In this document: positions 11,400 through 32,200 of the stretch, piece by piece
How the letters are laid out: each line of letters begins with the position of its first letter
Numbering within the stretch: the first letter of the stretch is position 1
From: Oryza sativa Japonica Group
Lineage: Eukaryota > Streptophyta > Magnoliopsida > Poales > Poaceae
Direction of reading: 5' to 3'
DNA length: 64,000 nt
Assembly: GCF_034140825.1 (NCBI RefSeq)
Contig: NC_089037.1
Span: 2,825,501 to 2,889,500, forward strand
The notes under the pieces: model-generated
Seen by the model: only the letters and a program-made list of their open reading frames with translations
What the model was told of the DNA's origin: nothing
The model's database searches: none
Translations under genes and position numbers: made by a program

Positions 11400-11640
11400 C
11401 GGATCAGAGCCGCGAGCGCGAGGGCATGGGCGGCGATAGGTGCGGGTTCGCGCGCGCGCGCGAAGTGAGAGAGAGCGGCCAAGCGACGGGAGGAGGGTGA
11501 CTGGTGCGAGAGAAGTTTGGGATGGTGGGATGGGAGGAGGCGGAGCCGCAGCCGCTCAGCCGCGGAGGAGAGGGCGTGTGTTCTTTTCTTCTCTTTGTTA
11601 ATTTCTATTTTTTATTATTTAATTAATTCTCACGTAGTCT
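11400..11640 (-). promoter_or_regulatory. Promoter/5'UTR region of the macro/SEC14 gene
   Basis: The GC-rich block just upstream of the ATG at 11393 includes CGCGCGCGCG and GAGAGAGAG runs (about 11450-11475), then turns sharply AT-rich at 11580. This is the usual rice CpG-rich promoter shape. No TATA box stood out. Confidence 0.4.
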
Positions 11641-11738
11641 CCCCGTCCAAAAAAAACCAACCTAAACATGATGAAATAGCATTGTGCCTTTTTTTTAACA
11701 GAGGAAATACATATGTTGTCGAATTGCTTAACGATATA

Positions 11739-11976
11739 CTTCTTTCATTTAATATTTTCCTTTGTTAAAGTATTTTAAGTTTGATTAAGTTTAAGTAAAA
11801 ATTTGTAACATTATAACATTAAATAAATTTTATTAAATTTAATATCAAATATATTTTAATTATATGTTTGTTTTGTATTAAAAATAGTAGTATGTTTTTA
11901 TACAAACTTAATCAAATTTTAAAAATGTTTGACTAAGAAAAATATCAAACGACTTACTGTATAAAATGGACGAAGT
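11739..11976. mobile_element. Degenerate Stowaway-like MITE
   Basis: The interior (AAGTTTGATTAAGTTT, ATATGTTTGTTTTGTA, AAAATGTTTGACTAAG, ATCAAACGACTTA) follows the same common rice family as at 1630 and 28360. The ends (TACTTCTTTCATTT, and TGGACGAAGTA on the right) are decayed forms of CTCCCTCCGT and its inverse. Confidence 0.55.
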
Positions 11977-12007
11977 ACTTTAAAGAATTATATAATTATA
12001 TGTAATA

Positions 12008-12862
12008 CTCCCTCTATCCTATAATATAAGAGATTATTCTCTTTTAGGTAAGTTTAAGGATAGCAATAAAATACTAGAACGCCCATATTAAATGTTATTT
12101 GCTTATAGGTGAGTGGGTAGGGGGTTGCTAGCTGGCGCGTGTGCACCAGCAGCGAGCACTTCCCCTTCCCTTCCCTCCCTACACACGCCAGTAGCGAACA
12201 CTTCCCCTTCCATTCCCTCTCTATAACTACTTTATATTAGTTAACACTTAACTCTAATAACAAGTAATTATGAAGATTTTCAAGATTTTTTTTGTGATAT
12301 TTTTTTACTAATAGATTGAAATTTTTTAAGTCAGATTTGAAAACTTTTGATTTAAGATTTAAATTTTAAAGTCAAATTTTAAAAACTTTCAACTCGAGAT
12401 TTGAAAACTTTCAACTCAGATTCAAAAACTTTCAAGTCTAGATTTGAAAATTTTAAAACTTTCAACTTGATATTTGAAAATTTTCAACTCAAGATTTGAA
12501 AACTTTCAACTCGAGATTCGAAAACTTTAAGTCCAGATTTGAAATATTTGAAAACTTTCAACTTGATATTTGAAAATTTTCAACTCAGATTCGAAAACTT
12601 TCAAGTCTAGATTTGAAAAAATTTAAAAACTTTCAACTCGAGATTTAAAAACTTTCAACTCAAGATTTGAAAATCAAAGAAAAAAAGAGAGCGAAAAAAA
12701 GAAAAGAGAAGAAGCAGCGCGAGAAAAAAAAGATTCACGCGCGGCCCGCGCGCGCGAATTAGAATTCTCGAGTGGGTAGTTGGGGTTAAAATAGGTAAAA
12801 ATTTGAATTGGAGTTAATGGATATGACCAAAATCTCTTATATTATAGGACAGCTACAAGGGA
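12008..12862. mobile_element. Large MITE-like element with an internal tandem array
   Basis: The inverted ends share TCCTATAATATAAGAGATT (left about 12015-12035, inverse near 12830-12850), with CTCCCTCTA outside the left copy. The interior has a GC-rich part (12110-12200), an AT-rich tandem array (12340-12670) and a (GCGC)-rich patch near 12745. No coding capacity. Class uncertain; termini resemble Stowaway but the length is unusual. Confidence 0.6.
12340..12670. repeat. Minisatellite of about 22 bp inside the element
   Basis: Imperfect tandem copies of GAAAACTTTCAACTCGAGAT with TTT spacers, varying by ACTCAAG/ACTCAG/CAAGTCTAG changes, roughly a dozen and more copies. It belongs to the surrounding transposon-like element. 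Confidence 0.75.
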
Positions 12863-12873
12863 CAAATCCCTTA

Positions 12874-13029
12874 GGCCTTGTTTGGCTAATGGGATTGGGA
12901 AATGATTTCCCACCCATCAAAAGACATCTTTAAATCCTAAACATCCATTCTCCCTCTTCCATTTAATCCTAACCCTTTCTTTATTTCCCAATCCCAATCC
13001 CACCCCTCATTTCCCATTATCCAAACACA
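12874..13029. mobile_element. Short MITE with GGCCTTGTTTGG-type ends
   Basis: The left end GGCCTTGTTTGGCTAATGGG and right end inverse (TGTGTTTGGATAATGGGAAA) pair as imperfect terminal repeats around about 155 bp. TSD unclear. Confidence 0.45.
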
Positions 13030-14834
13030 CAATTATATCGTGGGATGAAGGGAGTAATTATACAATCATACTATTTTTTTTATTTTTATCTAACACTTAA
13101 TTATTCATATACTGGTTCGCCGTTCCATTTAAAAAAAATAGTTCTCGATCCCTTTAGAACAACTCAGCATAAGCTTTGGATCACTTTAAAAATTTCCCCA
13201 ATAATGGCTTCAGTTCTGCAGAAACTCCTGTGGACGAAGGACGAGAATGTTCGTGCAGAATTAACCCATTGACACGTGGGTCCATTGTAGCATGGTCCAC
13301 CGCGTCAGCGTGCGCAACTCATCATGAGTTGGGTGCATATGATATCGGCGTGCAGACGAGAAGCTAGCTGGATTAGCATGGGTGGGCTCCACCAGCCAAA
13401 ACAGAATGTTTGGGGATGGGCTGCTGATAGCTATTTGTGGGCCTGGACTACCTCGCCTTCTGGCCCAATGTTAGAGCTGCCCAGCCCAATTATCTCTAGG
13501 GTTACAGGCTAGCACGGCCCAGATGGTTAGTACTACTACTATAGTACTATTCCTAGCACGGATGCTAAATTCTCAACAAAAAAAAAGTGGCCCTTTTCTA
13601 GATTTATGAATTTGGGGACTTGGGATCACATCATGCACTGTACACTAAACACATACCACATGTATAAAGATGTAAAGAATGACGATATCGGCCCTGATTG
13701 TTAAATGAAGTCAAATTTAGAAGATTTTAAAATCAAAACATGACTTATAAAAATGAATGGAGGGAATAACTATGATTAGTTGAGATACGGCTGATAAGTC
13801 ATATCACTTAAAAAAATTAAGGATAAAACTTTTTATATTTTAATTTTGTTGTGTAAAAGCTAATGCTCTAATATGCTATGATGGAAAAAAACTAAAATCA
13901 ACTCTAAAATTCATTTTAAAAAATAAATTTGTTTGCGGCTGATAGCCGAACAGGTGGATGGTGAGAGGCTACGTATTGCATTGTCACTGATGGTCAATAT
14001 TTAAGATCCTTTAATGCCATGTGAAATGCATGGATCAATGTATGTCACAGATTATAGAAACGATGGATAGATATATGCTAAAATGTGGCGAAAATGATGT
14101 GGGCATAATGGGTTTATGTGCTTGTAAATTATAATATTGTATGATGCATTATGGTTTCATACGATTTAAGATACTTCAAAGTAATAATTTATAGCGGATT
14201 TATGGCGTGTTGTATTTGTATACTGAGCTTTTGGAGCTGATGGGTTTCAACTATATAAAGAAGTCACATGACCTCTTATATTTTCGCTTATGTTTATGCT
14301 TATCAGCCAAATTTTGAAAATTCAACTTTAATTTTGAAGCTGATTTTAAGGGTTTTTAATCAAAGTTTATTTTACAGAATTTGCTTTTAGATCGTTAAGA
14401 ACACGTATATAAAAATTTTATTCACAAATTACTTTTCATTTGTAAATATGTTGTTTCGCTTATTCCACGAAACAACGGGAGCATATATATTCTTGTTCAT
14501 CAACACCAAGTTCATCTTCAATTGATTTAAAATCCTGATAAATCCTTCTTCGTAACCATGGACCCCGGATCATTCTTCAATGGATTTAAAATCCCGTTGA
14601 AAATCCCGTTGAAAGCAATTAACACCAAGTTCTCCTTTCGTGGATTTAAAATTGAATTAAATCACTCCTCCCATGTTATATTTGGCATAGCTCCATATCC
14701 AAAATCTTTTAAGCTGAATCCATAAATATGAATCCGCATTACGTTTAATAACATTTGGATGATTAATTGACTACATTTTAAATAAAATAAAAAATTTTAA
14801 ACCATCATAAAAATTCAAATGCATTGTCAATGTA
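13030..14834. other. Intergenic, no gene seen
   Basis: AT-rich sequence with a moderately GC-rich patch at 13260-13520. Open frames there (13176-13512) lack any recognisable domain. No clear element ends. Confidence 0.4.
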
Positions 14835-15844
14835 TGTCGGTGACATGGGACCGGGGGTATCGTGACTAGAGGCTTGGGTAGCCGCGATCACCCACGTGGC
14901 CCGACCCCCTCGGGGGGGTCGGGCCCGAGGGTGACGTGGCCGCCCCTCCCTCTGTCTCCCCGAGGGGTCGGGCCGCTCCCGTTTCGGCCCCGAGGGCTGG
15001 GGCGCCCCGACCCCCTGTGGTGTTGGCGCCACGTGTGTGGGTTAGGTGAGCACAGCGACGCTCACCTAACCGCATTTATAGCGGGTCAGACGAACGCGCC
15101 ACGCCGCATTCAATGCGGCGTGGCGCATGCTTATCCGGTCCGTGACCAGTCGCGGTATGTGACCGGTCACAGACCGGTCAGATCGCGGATTAGGTGGCAA
15201 CAGGCGGCCTGTCGCACGCCTCGCCCCGTCCCGTCGGAATGATGAGAGCTTCCTGGCTCTCGTCTCTAGCCGGAGCTGGCGTGCTGACTCCTGGAGTTGG
15301 TATGTCCGTCCCGGTCAGATCCATTCTAGGCTTCAGCGCAAGCATAGCAAGAAAGTCACTGGCCATTGAATGAAGGTTGAAACGGGCGTCCACCGGGAGA
15401 GCTGACGAGCGGAGCAGAAGGCGTGTGCTGTGCTTGTCAGAGGTCACTTCCGGCTGTAGACTAGCCCTCATTGTAAAAAGAATGTTTCTTTTCTTAGGCA
15501 GCTTAAGGCCCATGTGGTGACCCCTGACCAGATAAAAAGGAGGCCCAGGCCTAGGAGAGGAGGGAGAGAGAAAAAGGAGGAAGGGGGGAGTGATTTCTAG
15601 AGCCTGAACCCTCTCTGGCTCTCCGGCTCTCTGTATTTCTTCACGCACAGATCCACCAGAACACAGGAGTAGGGTATTACGCTTCTCAGCGGCCCGAACC
15701 TGTCTACGTCGCCCGTGTCTTGTGCGCTTCCTCTCTCACTGACGTTCCTCAGATCGAGGGCGAAGAACCTCACTTAGCGCCCCCGGCCGAACCGGCAAAG
15801 GGGGGCCTGCGCGGTCTCCCGGTAAGGAGCCCCACGCTCCGTCA
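14835..15844. mobile_element. Solo LTR of an LTR retrotransposon
   Basis: A 1,010-bp GC-rich block begins TGTCGGTGACATGGG and ends CCACGCTCCGTCA, and is flanked by the identical 5-bp duplication ATGTA (14830-14834 and 15845-15849). A TATA-like GATAAAAAGG lies near 15528. There is no internal domain, primer-binding site or second LTR, so it is a solo LTR left by recombination. Probably Ty3/gypsy on size and composition, but the family is not identified. The perfect target duplication suggests a fairly young event. Confidence 0.85.
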
Positions 15845-15849
15845 ATGTA

Positions 15850-16700
15850 TGTTCTGGAGCTAACATAGCTCAATCATTGACACACACACAAAAAAAGCTC
15901 TTATTAGGTTAATTTAAAATTATAATAAATGTTATTTTCTTTAAGAAACTAGTCAATTCTACACACAAGCAGATAAACACAGAGCTGCAGAGCACACAAA
16001 ATACGAGCGAGTGGAAGCTTTATTTCTTTTGGATTTGATTACAAGCTACAAAAGGAGGTGCGAGGTGCTCGAGGGAGCTCTATCTCACTTTGGACCTTCA
16101 GGGTCCTATTTATAGACGGAGGAAGCTTCTGGCTTCTACTGCAAGATAACTTACGTCGTAAGCCGGCTTCTCTCCTAAGCTGGCTTTCGACGCAAGTTTT
16201 CTTTTGTAGTAAGCTTTCCATTCATATTTTAATTCGTCTTATAATAAAAATAGGTTTCATAACACTTTTCTAATTTATTGACACCGTATTCTTTCTGTTG
16301 TTGAATGTTACTTGTATAAGACAGCGGTGGTATTTGCGGTCTTGCGGAGGCATACGAGAGAAGGGCGGTTAGTTTTGCGGGCAAAAACTAACCGCAGTCC
16401 CTATCCACGACAAGCGCAGAAAGCAAAACTCACCCCCCGGCCCCCACCCTGAGCCTTGAGACGCGAGCCCACGGGCCGACGACCGCGCGCAACCACAGCC
16501 ACCGCCCACAAACTCCAGTACACACCGCCCGCATCCCCCCCCATTCCCCTCATACCCACACCCGCGACGCGATTCCCCCGCACACCGTCTTCGCAATCTC
16601 CTTTGGTCGGCTGCCCAATCCTCCCTTCCCTTCCTCTCCTCAAACCCCCCCAACCCAAATGCTCCCCTCCGCTCCCCGTCCCCGCCTCCCAAAACCCTAG
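15850..16700. other. Spacer and upstream region of the JmjC gene
   Basis: AT-rich to about 16330, with TCCTATTTATAGACGG near 16110 that resembles a TATA context without an attached gene. From 16380 the sequence becomes strongly C-rich on the plus strand and leads into the 5'UTR of the gene at 16727, including AAACCCTAG at 16692-16700, a telo-box-like motif. Confidence 0.45.
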
Positions 16701-16726
16701 CCCTCTCGCCGCGCGCTCCCCCCCTG

Positions 16727-24743
<8,017 letters not shown>

Positions 24744-25449
24744 TAGGTTGCCACTTTTCATGTTACTGATGAGTGATCACAGCTGGGGGCAAAAGCTCTA
24801 GCTGTTGAGGCCATGCTTGTTGTACCAGATCACGTATTTAACCACCTGACGTCTGATAGGCCTAGTGTTTGTTCCTTCGTTAGCAATGTGTTTAGTGTAG
24901 AAAGTAGAGAAATAGTTGGGGGTTAAGGATTGTACCCCCTGATGCATCAACGTAGATTTTCATAAGCAGCTGATCTTTCCCATTTACATGGGATCATTCA
25001 TTCTTTCTTCAGTCCGTAAAGTTTATGAATACAGATCACTTGGATAACTTCCAAGTACCATTTGAAAAATGTGTTAATGTCTCATGGTCTCAGTGAGCAC
25101 ATTGCTGTCTAATAATAATATGGCTTACGATATGACAACTATTGTTGTTGGGCGATGGTATATGAACTGTGCTTTCATCCAGATGTTTTTATAGGTGTAA
25201 CCGTGTAAGCCGGGAGGCGAAATTCAGCGTGTCCTTGATGAATTGAAGGGAAAATAACCAAAACAAAAAGAAACACACTTCTATTGTTGCAGTATTCTAT
25301 TACACCTCGAAAGCCTGGACTAATCAACACGAACGGAGTAAAACTCGAACTAATCAATCATTTAACCATAGAGAGAACACTTATTAACAAACTTAGATGG
25401 TTCGCCCTCAAGAATGCTACTGCTTCTCCACTCAATCTTGGTCTATAAT

Positions 25450-25758
25450 TTACGCGGAAGGCGTCTTCTTGGAGTCGTCATCCTTGGTTCTTCCCAAGAG
25501 GTCGCCGACATTTGGCTCGCCGAACATGGTGATGCCCTGGCGAGTACGGAGGGTGGCGTACTCGCCGGCGGCGCGGACCTTGTTCTTGAGGCAGACCCAG
25601 TGATCCCCCGCCGGCGCGTCCTTGAACTGCCGGAACAGGTCCTTGGATCTCTCCTTGAACGTCGCCTCCTCCCCCACCGTCCTCCGGTAGCACGCCATCG
25701 CCGCCGCCTCCTTCTCCGGCGCCTTCTGCGTCATCGCCTCCGCACCCTTCTCCTCCAT
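25450..25758 (-). CDS. Small hydrophilic protein of unknown function (102 aa)
   Basis: A single-exon frame starting at ATG 25758 (MEEKGAEAMTQKAPEKEAAA) and ending with TAA at 25452-25450. It is rich in charged residues and has no signal peptide or membrane segment. Motifs seen: ERSKDLFRQFKDAPAGDHWV and RTRQGITMFGEPNVGDLLG. The frame is open upstream, but the ATG at 25758 is the first with a GC-rich coding character behind it; a second in-frame ATG (MTQKAP) lies 8 codons further in. GC content and codon use resemble the neighbouring genes. It lies tail to tail with the JmjC gene, about 0.7 kb from its stop. I do not recognise the family and assign no function. Confidence 0.7.
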   Translation of the reverse strand: MEEKGAEAMTQKAPEKEAAAMACYRRTVGEEATFKERSKDLFRQFKDAPAGDHWVCLKNKVRAAGEYATLRTRQGITMFGEPNVGDLLGRTKDDDSKKTPSA

Positions 25759-26330
25759 CAAACTCTCTCCCCCCGAAGAATTTTGATGATGTTTTTTGGC
25801 TGTCGCTGTTGCTACGATGATTTGGGAGAGGTGGCGTCGTTTACATTTTATAGGGTAGTGTTTTTCTTGAGAAGGAAGCTGAGCAGCAAGGCGTGGAGAG
25901 GAAAAAGAGGCGGTAATAAGCCTTGGAGTAGGGAAGAAGAAAGAAGGCGAGCAAAGGCAAAGCCACCGTCCGATCACAATTACTAGTAGAATCATTAATC
26001 ATACTATCATCTTCGGATTACGGAAGAAAAACTTTCTTTTCATGAAAGAAAGAAAATACCAATGGGCTGACCGGCGGGTGACCTCTTCTCATGATTTTTG
26101 CCTACTCGCAAAGTTTTCAGGATGATAGAATTGAATATTTCAATTTTATGATAGAAAACTTGCCATACAGGTTGGGGTCAAAATGTGTAGTAGATTATAC
26201 AAGAACGTTTTGGCTTAAATGTCTTTGCTGATCAATTTTACATGCACCTTATACTGTCATCAATTGGATTTCGATGTTTGCAACCAATCTGACTAACTGG
26301 ACGTCCGAACAAGAATACAGCTTGCATTAA

Positions 26331-26671
26331 GGCCTAGTTTAGTTCCCAAATTTTTTTCTCAAAAACATTACACCAAATCTTTGGACACATGTATGGAGCA
26401 TTAAATATAGATTAAAAAACTAATTGCATAGTTAGGGGGGAAATCGCGAGACGAATCTTTTGAGTCTAATTAGTCCATGATTAGCCACAAGTGCTACAGT
26501 AACCCACATGTGCTAATGACGGATTAATTAGGCTCAAAAGATTTGTCTCGCGGTTTCCAGGCGAGTTATGAAATTAGTTTTTTTTATTTATGTCCGAAAA
26601 TCCCTTCCGACATTCGGTTAAACATCCGATGTGACGTCCAAAAATTTTGTTTTAGCAAACTAAACAGGCCC
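26331..26671. mobile_element. Tourist-like MITE
   Basis: Ends GGCCTAGTTTAGTTCCC and the inverse of GGGCCTGTTTAGTTTGC bound 341 bp, with TAA duplications at 26328-26330 and 26672-26674. The TAA duplication points to the PIF/Harbinger group. Interior words (GAGACGAATCTTTTGAG, TGCTACAGTAA, CTCGCGGTTT) recur in a decayed relative at 47090-47395. Confidence 0.8.
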
Positions 26672-26699
26672 TAAAGCCTCATGCAATATGCATCCGATT

Positions 26700-27480
26700 C
26701 AATCATCATTTAGATAATACAGTTTCGTCAAACAGTGGTTGATGGCTGTGGTCCCGACAAGAACAAAGATGAATGTATAAGCCAATCCAGCTAGAATGAT
26801 ACTGTTACTAGACAGTTTGCAGAAAGATCTTGCTTCAGAAACTCAATCTGGGAAGAAATTACATGTTCCTAGAAACAATGTAGATTCCAGTAATTGTAAA
26901 AAACTGTTCAACACATCCCAGGAGCGTTGTTTCAGCTCCTACTTCTGTTGTACATAGTTGCAGGTCTTAATCAAAATATCTGTGTTGTGGTCAGATGATG
27001 TGTAACATTTTAGTAGCATATGTGCCGCAGTCACATACATTTTCGTTCATCTTTAAACAACATGAATACATGACCCAGCTAAGACATTCATATACCATTG
27101 GAGCTTTTACTCCACTTCTTCCATTTTTCTTTTATATGTTTCCTTGCCAGGATGGAAGCATCAGGGATTCAGGACACAAATGAAAATAGCTTAGATGATA
27201 ATGAATAAGACATGGGAGGCAAATTGCACTGAAGCCATGTGTTACTGAACTCTGATGAATCAACTTGGACACCCTATGAGAAATTTGATACCGAAATCAG
27301 TGTGGTTCAATCAAGAATTTGATACCGAAATGTTTCAGATCAAGTTCATGACATAATCAAGCTAAAACATCACTGTAATTCATAGCAATGAAGAACCGAT
27401 CCAATGCACTGAATCACTATCAAGAAATACATCACCACAAGGAGCAGATAAGTGGAACCAAAATCCACTACCTTTATTAT
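26700..27480. other. Spacer, no gene seen
   Basis: AT-rich, with no coding signal. The last ~100 bp probably contain the 3'UTR and poly(A) site of the minus-strand acetyltransferase gene. Confidence 0.4.
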
Positions 27481-27539
27481 CACTAATCACTCACTCGAGA
27501 TTGGACAGCCAAGAATCGACGTTTCCATCCATGGCCGAT

Positions 27540-28610
<1,071 letters not shown>

Positions 28611-29166
28611 TACTATGTAATATAAAATCCCATATATTATGATTTATTTTAGAAAATACCAGATACTAAGAGAAAATGTTTTTGAAGAATCCCCATATTT
28701 ATATCACATGCTCATAATTTCATTAATAGTTATAATATTTTAAGTATATATTTACATTATTAAGCTCAAAATACACATCCCTCCGGCATAATTCATTTTT
28801 TCCTTTACTATTATACAATTGAAAAAACACAATACAAATATATAACCGGTTGCTTATATATATAAAAACTAATGATACTACCAATAATCGAAAAAAATGA
28901 TATGTACTCTGCAATATCTCGTATTATTATTATCTTATAATTATTATACATAAATATATTAAAAACAATAATATAAGCTTAAGATATTTTACCTTAAAAT
29001 CTGAGATTCACTGAAAAAAATTATAATAATTTAGGTTTTATGTTAGATATGCCTCGAAATTTTTATGAATTTTACTCTTTTATATCTATTTTTCTATTTT
29101 CCTTTTTTTTTTGTCTAGTGTGTTGGCTTTTAAACCCCCCTTGACCGAAGTCGCACGCGCCGCCAT

Positions 29167-29175
29167 AAACCCTAA
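29167..29175 (+). promoter_or_regulatory. Telo-box upstream of the WDR3/Utp12 gene
   Basis: AAACCCTAA, 55 bp before the ATG. Telo-boxes are characteristic of plant promoters for ribosomal proteins and ribosome-assembly factors, which fits the product of this gene. Confidence 0.6.
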
Positions 29176-29229
29176 CCGCAGCGACGCACTCCACCTCCTC
29201 CTCCACCACGCCGCCGGCGGCCGGGCGCC

Positions 29230-32200
29230 ATGGTGAAGGCCTACCTCCGGTACGAGCCGGCGATCTCCTTCGGCGTGGTCGCCTCCCCGGAGTCCAACGT
29301 CGCGTACGACCCCTCCGGCCGCCTCCTCCTCGCCGCCGCCCTCGACCGCTTCGCCGCCTGGGACCTCAAGCGCGGCCTCCCCTCCCTCTCCTTCGCCACC
29401 GCCGCCCCGTCCCCCTCCCTCGCCGTCTCCTGCCTCGCCACCTTCCCCTCCGCCGCCTCCGCCTCCGCCTCCTCGGTATCACACGCTGAACCTTCCTCCC
29501 TTTCCCCTTTTGCGGTTTAATCTCTCCGCATTTTGAGCTGGTTTCATCATCTCGTGCGCTGTGTTGGTTTGCTTCAGATTGCGAGTGGGCACGCCGATGG
29601 GAGCATCAGGCTATGGGACACGGAGACCGGCTCCTGTGAGGCGACCCTCCATGGCCACCGCTCTGCGGCTTCCGCCCTCGTATTCGGCCCCTCTGGCGCC
29701 ATCATCGCCTCTGGCAGTAAGGACTGTGACATTATCCTTTGGGATGTAGTTGGACAGGCCGGCCTTTATCGACTCCGTGGCCACCGTGATCAGGTATACT
29801 ACATTGTGCTTCTCTTCTCTGTCTCTATTGGGTAGCAAAGTTCAGTCATACTAATCTGGCGATTACTCGCTGTAGGTCACGGGTTTGGTGTTTCTGGATT
29901 CAGGGAAGAAACTAGTGAGCTGCTCCAAGGATAAGTTAATCCGGGTTTGGGACCTTGACACGCAGCACTGCCTTCAGATTGTTGGTGGCCACCGCAGTGA
30001 AATATGGTCAATTGATGTGGATCCCAGCGAGAGGTTTTTGGTGTCTGGGTCGGCCGATCAAGAGCTGCGGGTGTTTACGGTCCGGAAATCTGCTGAGGAG
30101 GGTGAGGATTGGAGCAAGTGGGATATGCTGAAGCTATTTGGTGAGATTCCAAGGCAAAGCAAGGAAAGGGTAGCGACTGTTAAGTTCAATAAGAACGGTA
30201 ATCTTGTGGCATGCCAGGTGGCTGGGAAGACGGTGGATATTTATAGGGTTCTTGATGAAACAGAGGCAGCACGGAAGGCCAAGAGGAGGATGCACAGAAA
30301 GAAGGAGAAGGCTTTGGCCAAATCCATGGCTGCTGAAGGGAATGGTACTGTTATAGATCCTTTGTCGGCTCAAGACTTGCAGAATCCCACTCCTGTTGTC
30401 ACCGATATATTTAAGCTTCTCCATGTTTTGCGGGTTAACAAGAAAATTTGCTCTGTCGCATTTTCTCCAAACAATCCACCAAAAGGTTGCCTTGCCACCT
30501 TGTCTCTATCTCTGAATAATAACATGCTTGAGACATACTCAGTGGATAATGAGAATGTGTCGAATATGTATTCCATTGAGATGCATGGACACCGTTCTGA
30601 TATTAGGAGTCTTGCACTTAACTCAGAGGACAACCTCCTGATGTCAACAAGTCACAATGCTGTTAAGATATGGAATCCTAGTACTGGCGACTGTCTCCGG
30701 ACAATTGATTCTGATTATGGATTGTGCAGTGCATTTGTTCCTGGAAATCGGTATGCCCTTGTAGGCACAAAGAGTGGTACTTTGGAGATTATAGATATTA
30801 ATAGTGGAAGCTCTATTGAGGTTATAGAAGCTCATGCTGGTTCCATACGATCAATTGTACTCATTCCAAACGAGGATGGAACTGCTGGTGCATGGGGTTT
30901 TGTCACTGGAAGTGCTGATCATGATGTCAAGTTCTGGGAATACCAATTGATGCAGAAATCTGATAATGTGAGTCTTCTGTCTAATCCCTTGGCATCGTCT
31001 GTTCTCCTATGACTCTACAGAAGTGTCTGTTTTTCTTAACCAAGTCTCCATTATTTATATGCCAAGAAGAACAACAATTTATTGTGATGCATCTCTTAAT
31101 GACATTCTTTTGGTTTATTTTGCGCCTGCAAGTTTACTAACCAGTTCTCCACATGAAGAGGCATGTTTTGCCAAATTTCTAAATGATGTTACACAGAAAT
31201 ATAAAAATTCAATGTCAAAGAATTTCTTGTGTTGCACTGTTTTTGATGTAATGAATGCGCAAGATCATCGATCTATCTGTTCTAGTTGAACTTTCAATGT
31301 TAATCTGATAAGCATCATAAATATCGTCTGCATAGGCTTTTAGAATAACTTTAGTGTTTTCTCATCTTGTTCCAGGACTCTAAGCAGCTGAGCGTAACAA
31401 ATGTCAAAACTTTGAAAATGAATGACGATGTCCTTGCAGTAACCATCAGTCCAACTGGGAATCATATTGCTGTTGCTCTCTTGGATGGCGCAGTCAAGGT
31501 TTGTATGGTTTTGAACTTCTCTAGAAAATGAACTACATTCTTTTTAGTGGGGACCTTTATGTGAACACAAATTTGGGGCTTATTTTTATGATTATGTATT
31601 GTGTATATAGATAGAGAGCATGATTCTTTACTTCCTTGTCCATAAAATTTTTAGTTTTCTAATTTAGAACAGGACAAGCATAAGCAAATATCTATTTTCC
31701 GCCAGTCAGTTTATATGGGCAAAGCTATTATTGTTAATATTTTCTTGGCATCCTGCAAACTTGGTAACGCAGTAAGCACTTGTACTGAACTTTTTTTATA
31801 TCTTGAGGTGCCAGTTGGCATCCTGCAAACATGGAAATAAAAATGCAATCTAGAATTAAGTTTTTGATTTCATCAATTTCCTCAACATCTTGTGCTGTGT
31901 GTTTGCAGGTCTTCACTATGGACTCACTGAAGTTTGCCCTTACCCTTTATGGCCACAAACTTCCAGTTCTCTGCATGGATATATCATCCGATGGAGTTCT
32001 AATAGTTACTGGTTCTGCAGACAAAAATTTGAAAATTTGGGGTATGGATTTTGGTGACTGCCATAAGTCTATATTTGCCCACACGGACAGGTTATTTCTT
32101 GCCCTTTTGTTTTCTTTGTGATTTGACTGTTGGCACAATCCTTACACCTTTTTCTCACGTGTTCAATTTGCAGTGTGATGGATGTTAAGTTTGTTTCTAA

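Noticed and set aside
15060-15180. Palindromic GC-rich words (GCCACGCCGC and inverse, GACCGGTCAC) as an operator-like structure
   Set aside because: They lie inside the solo LTR and are part of its sequence.
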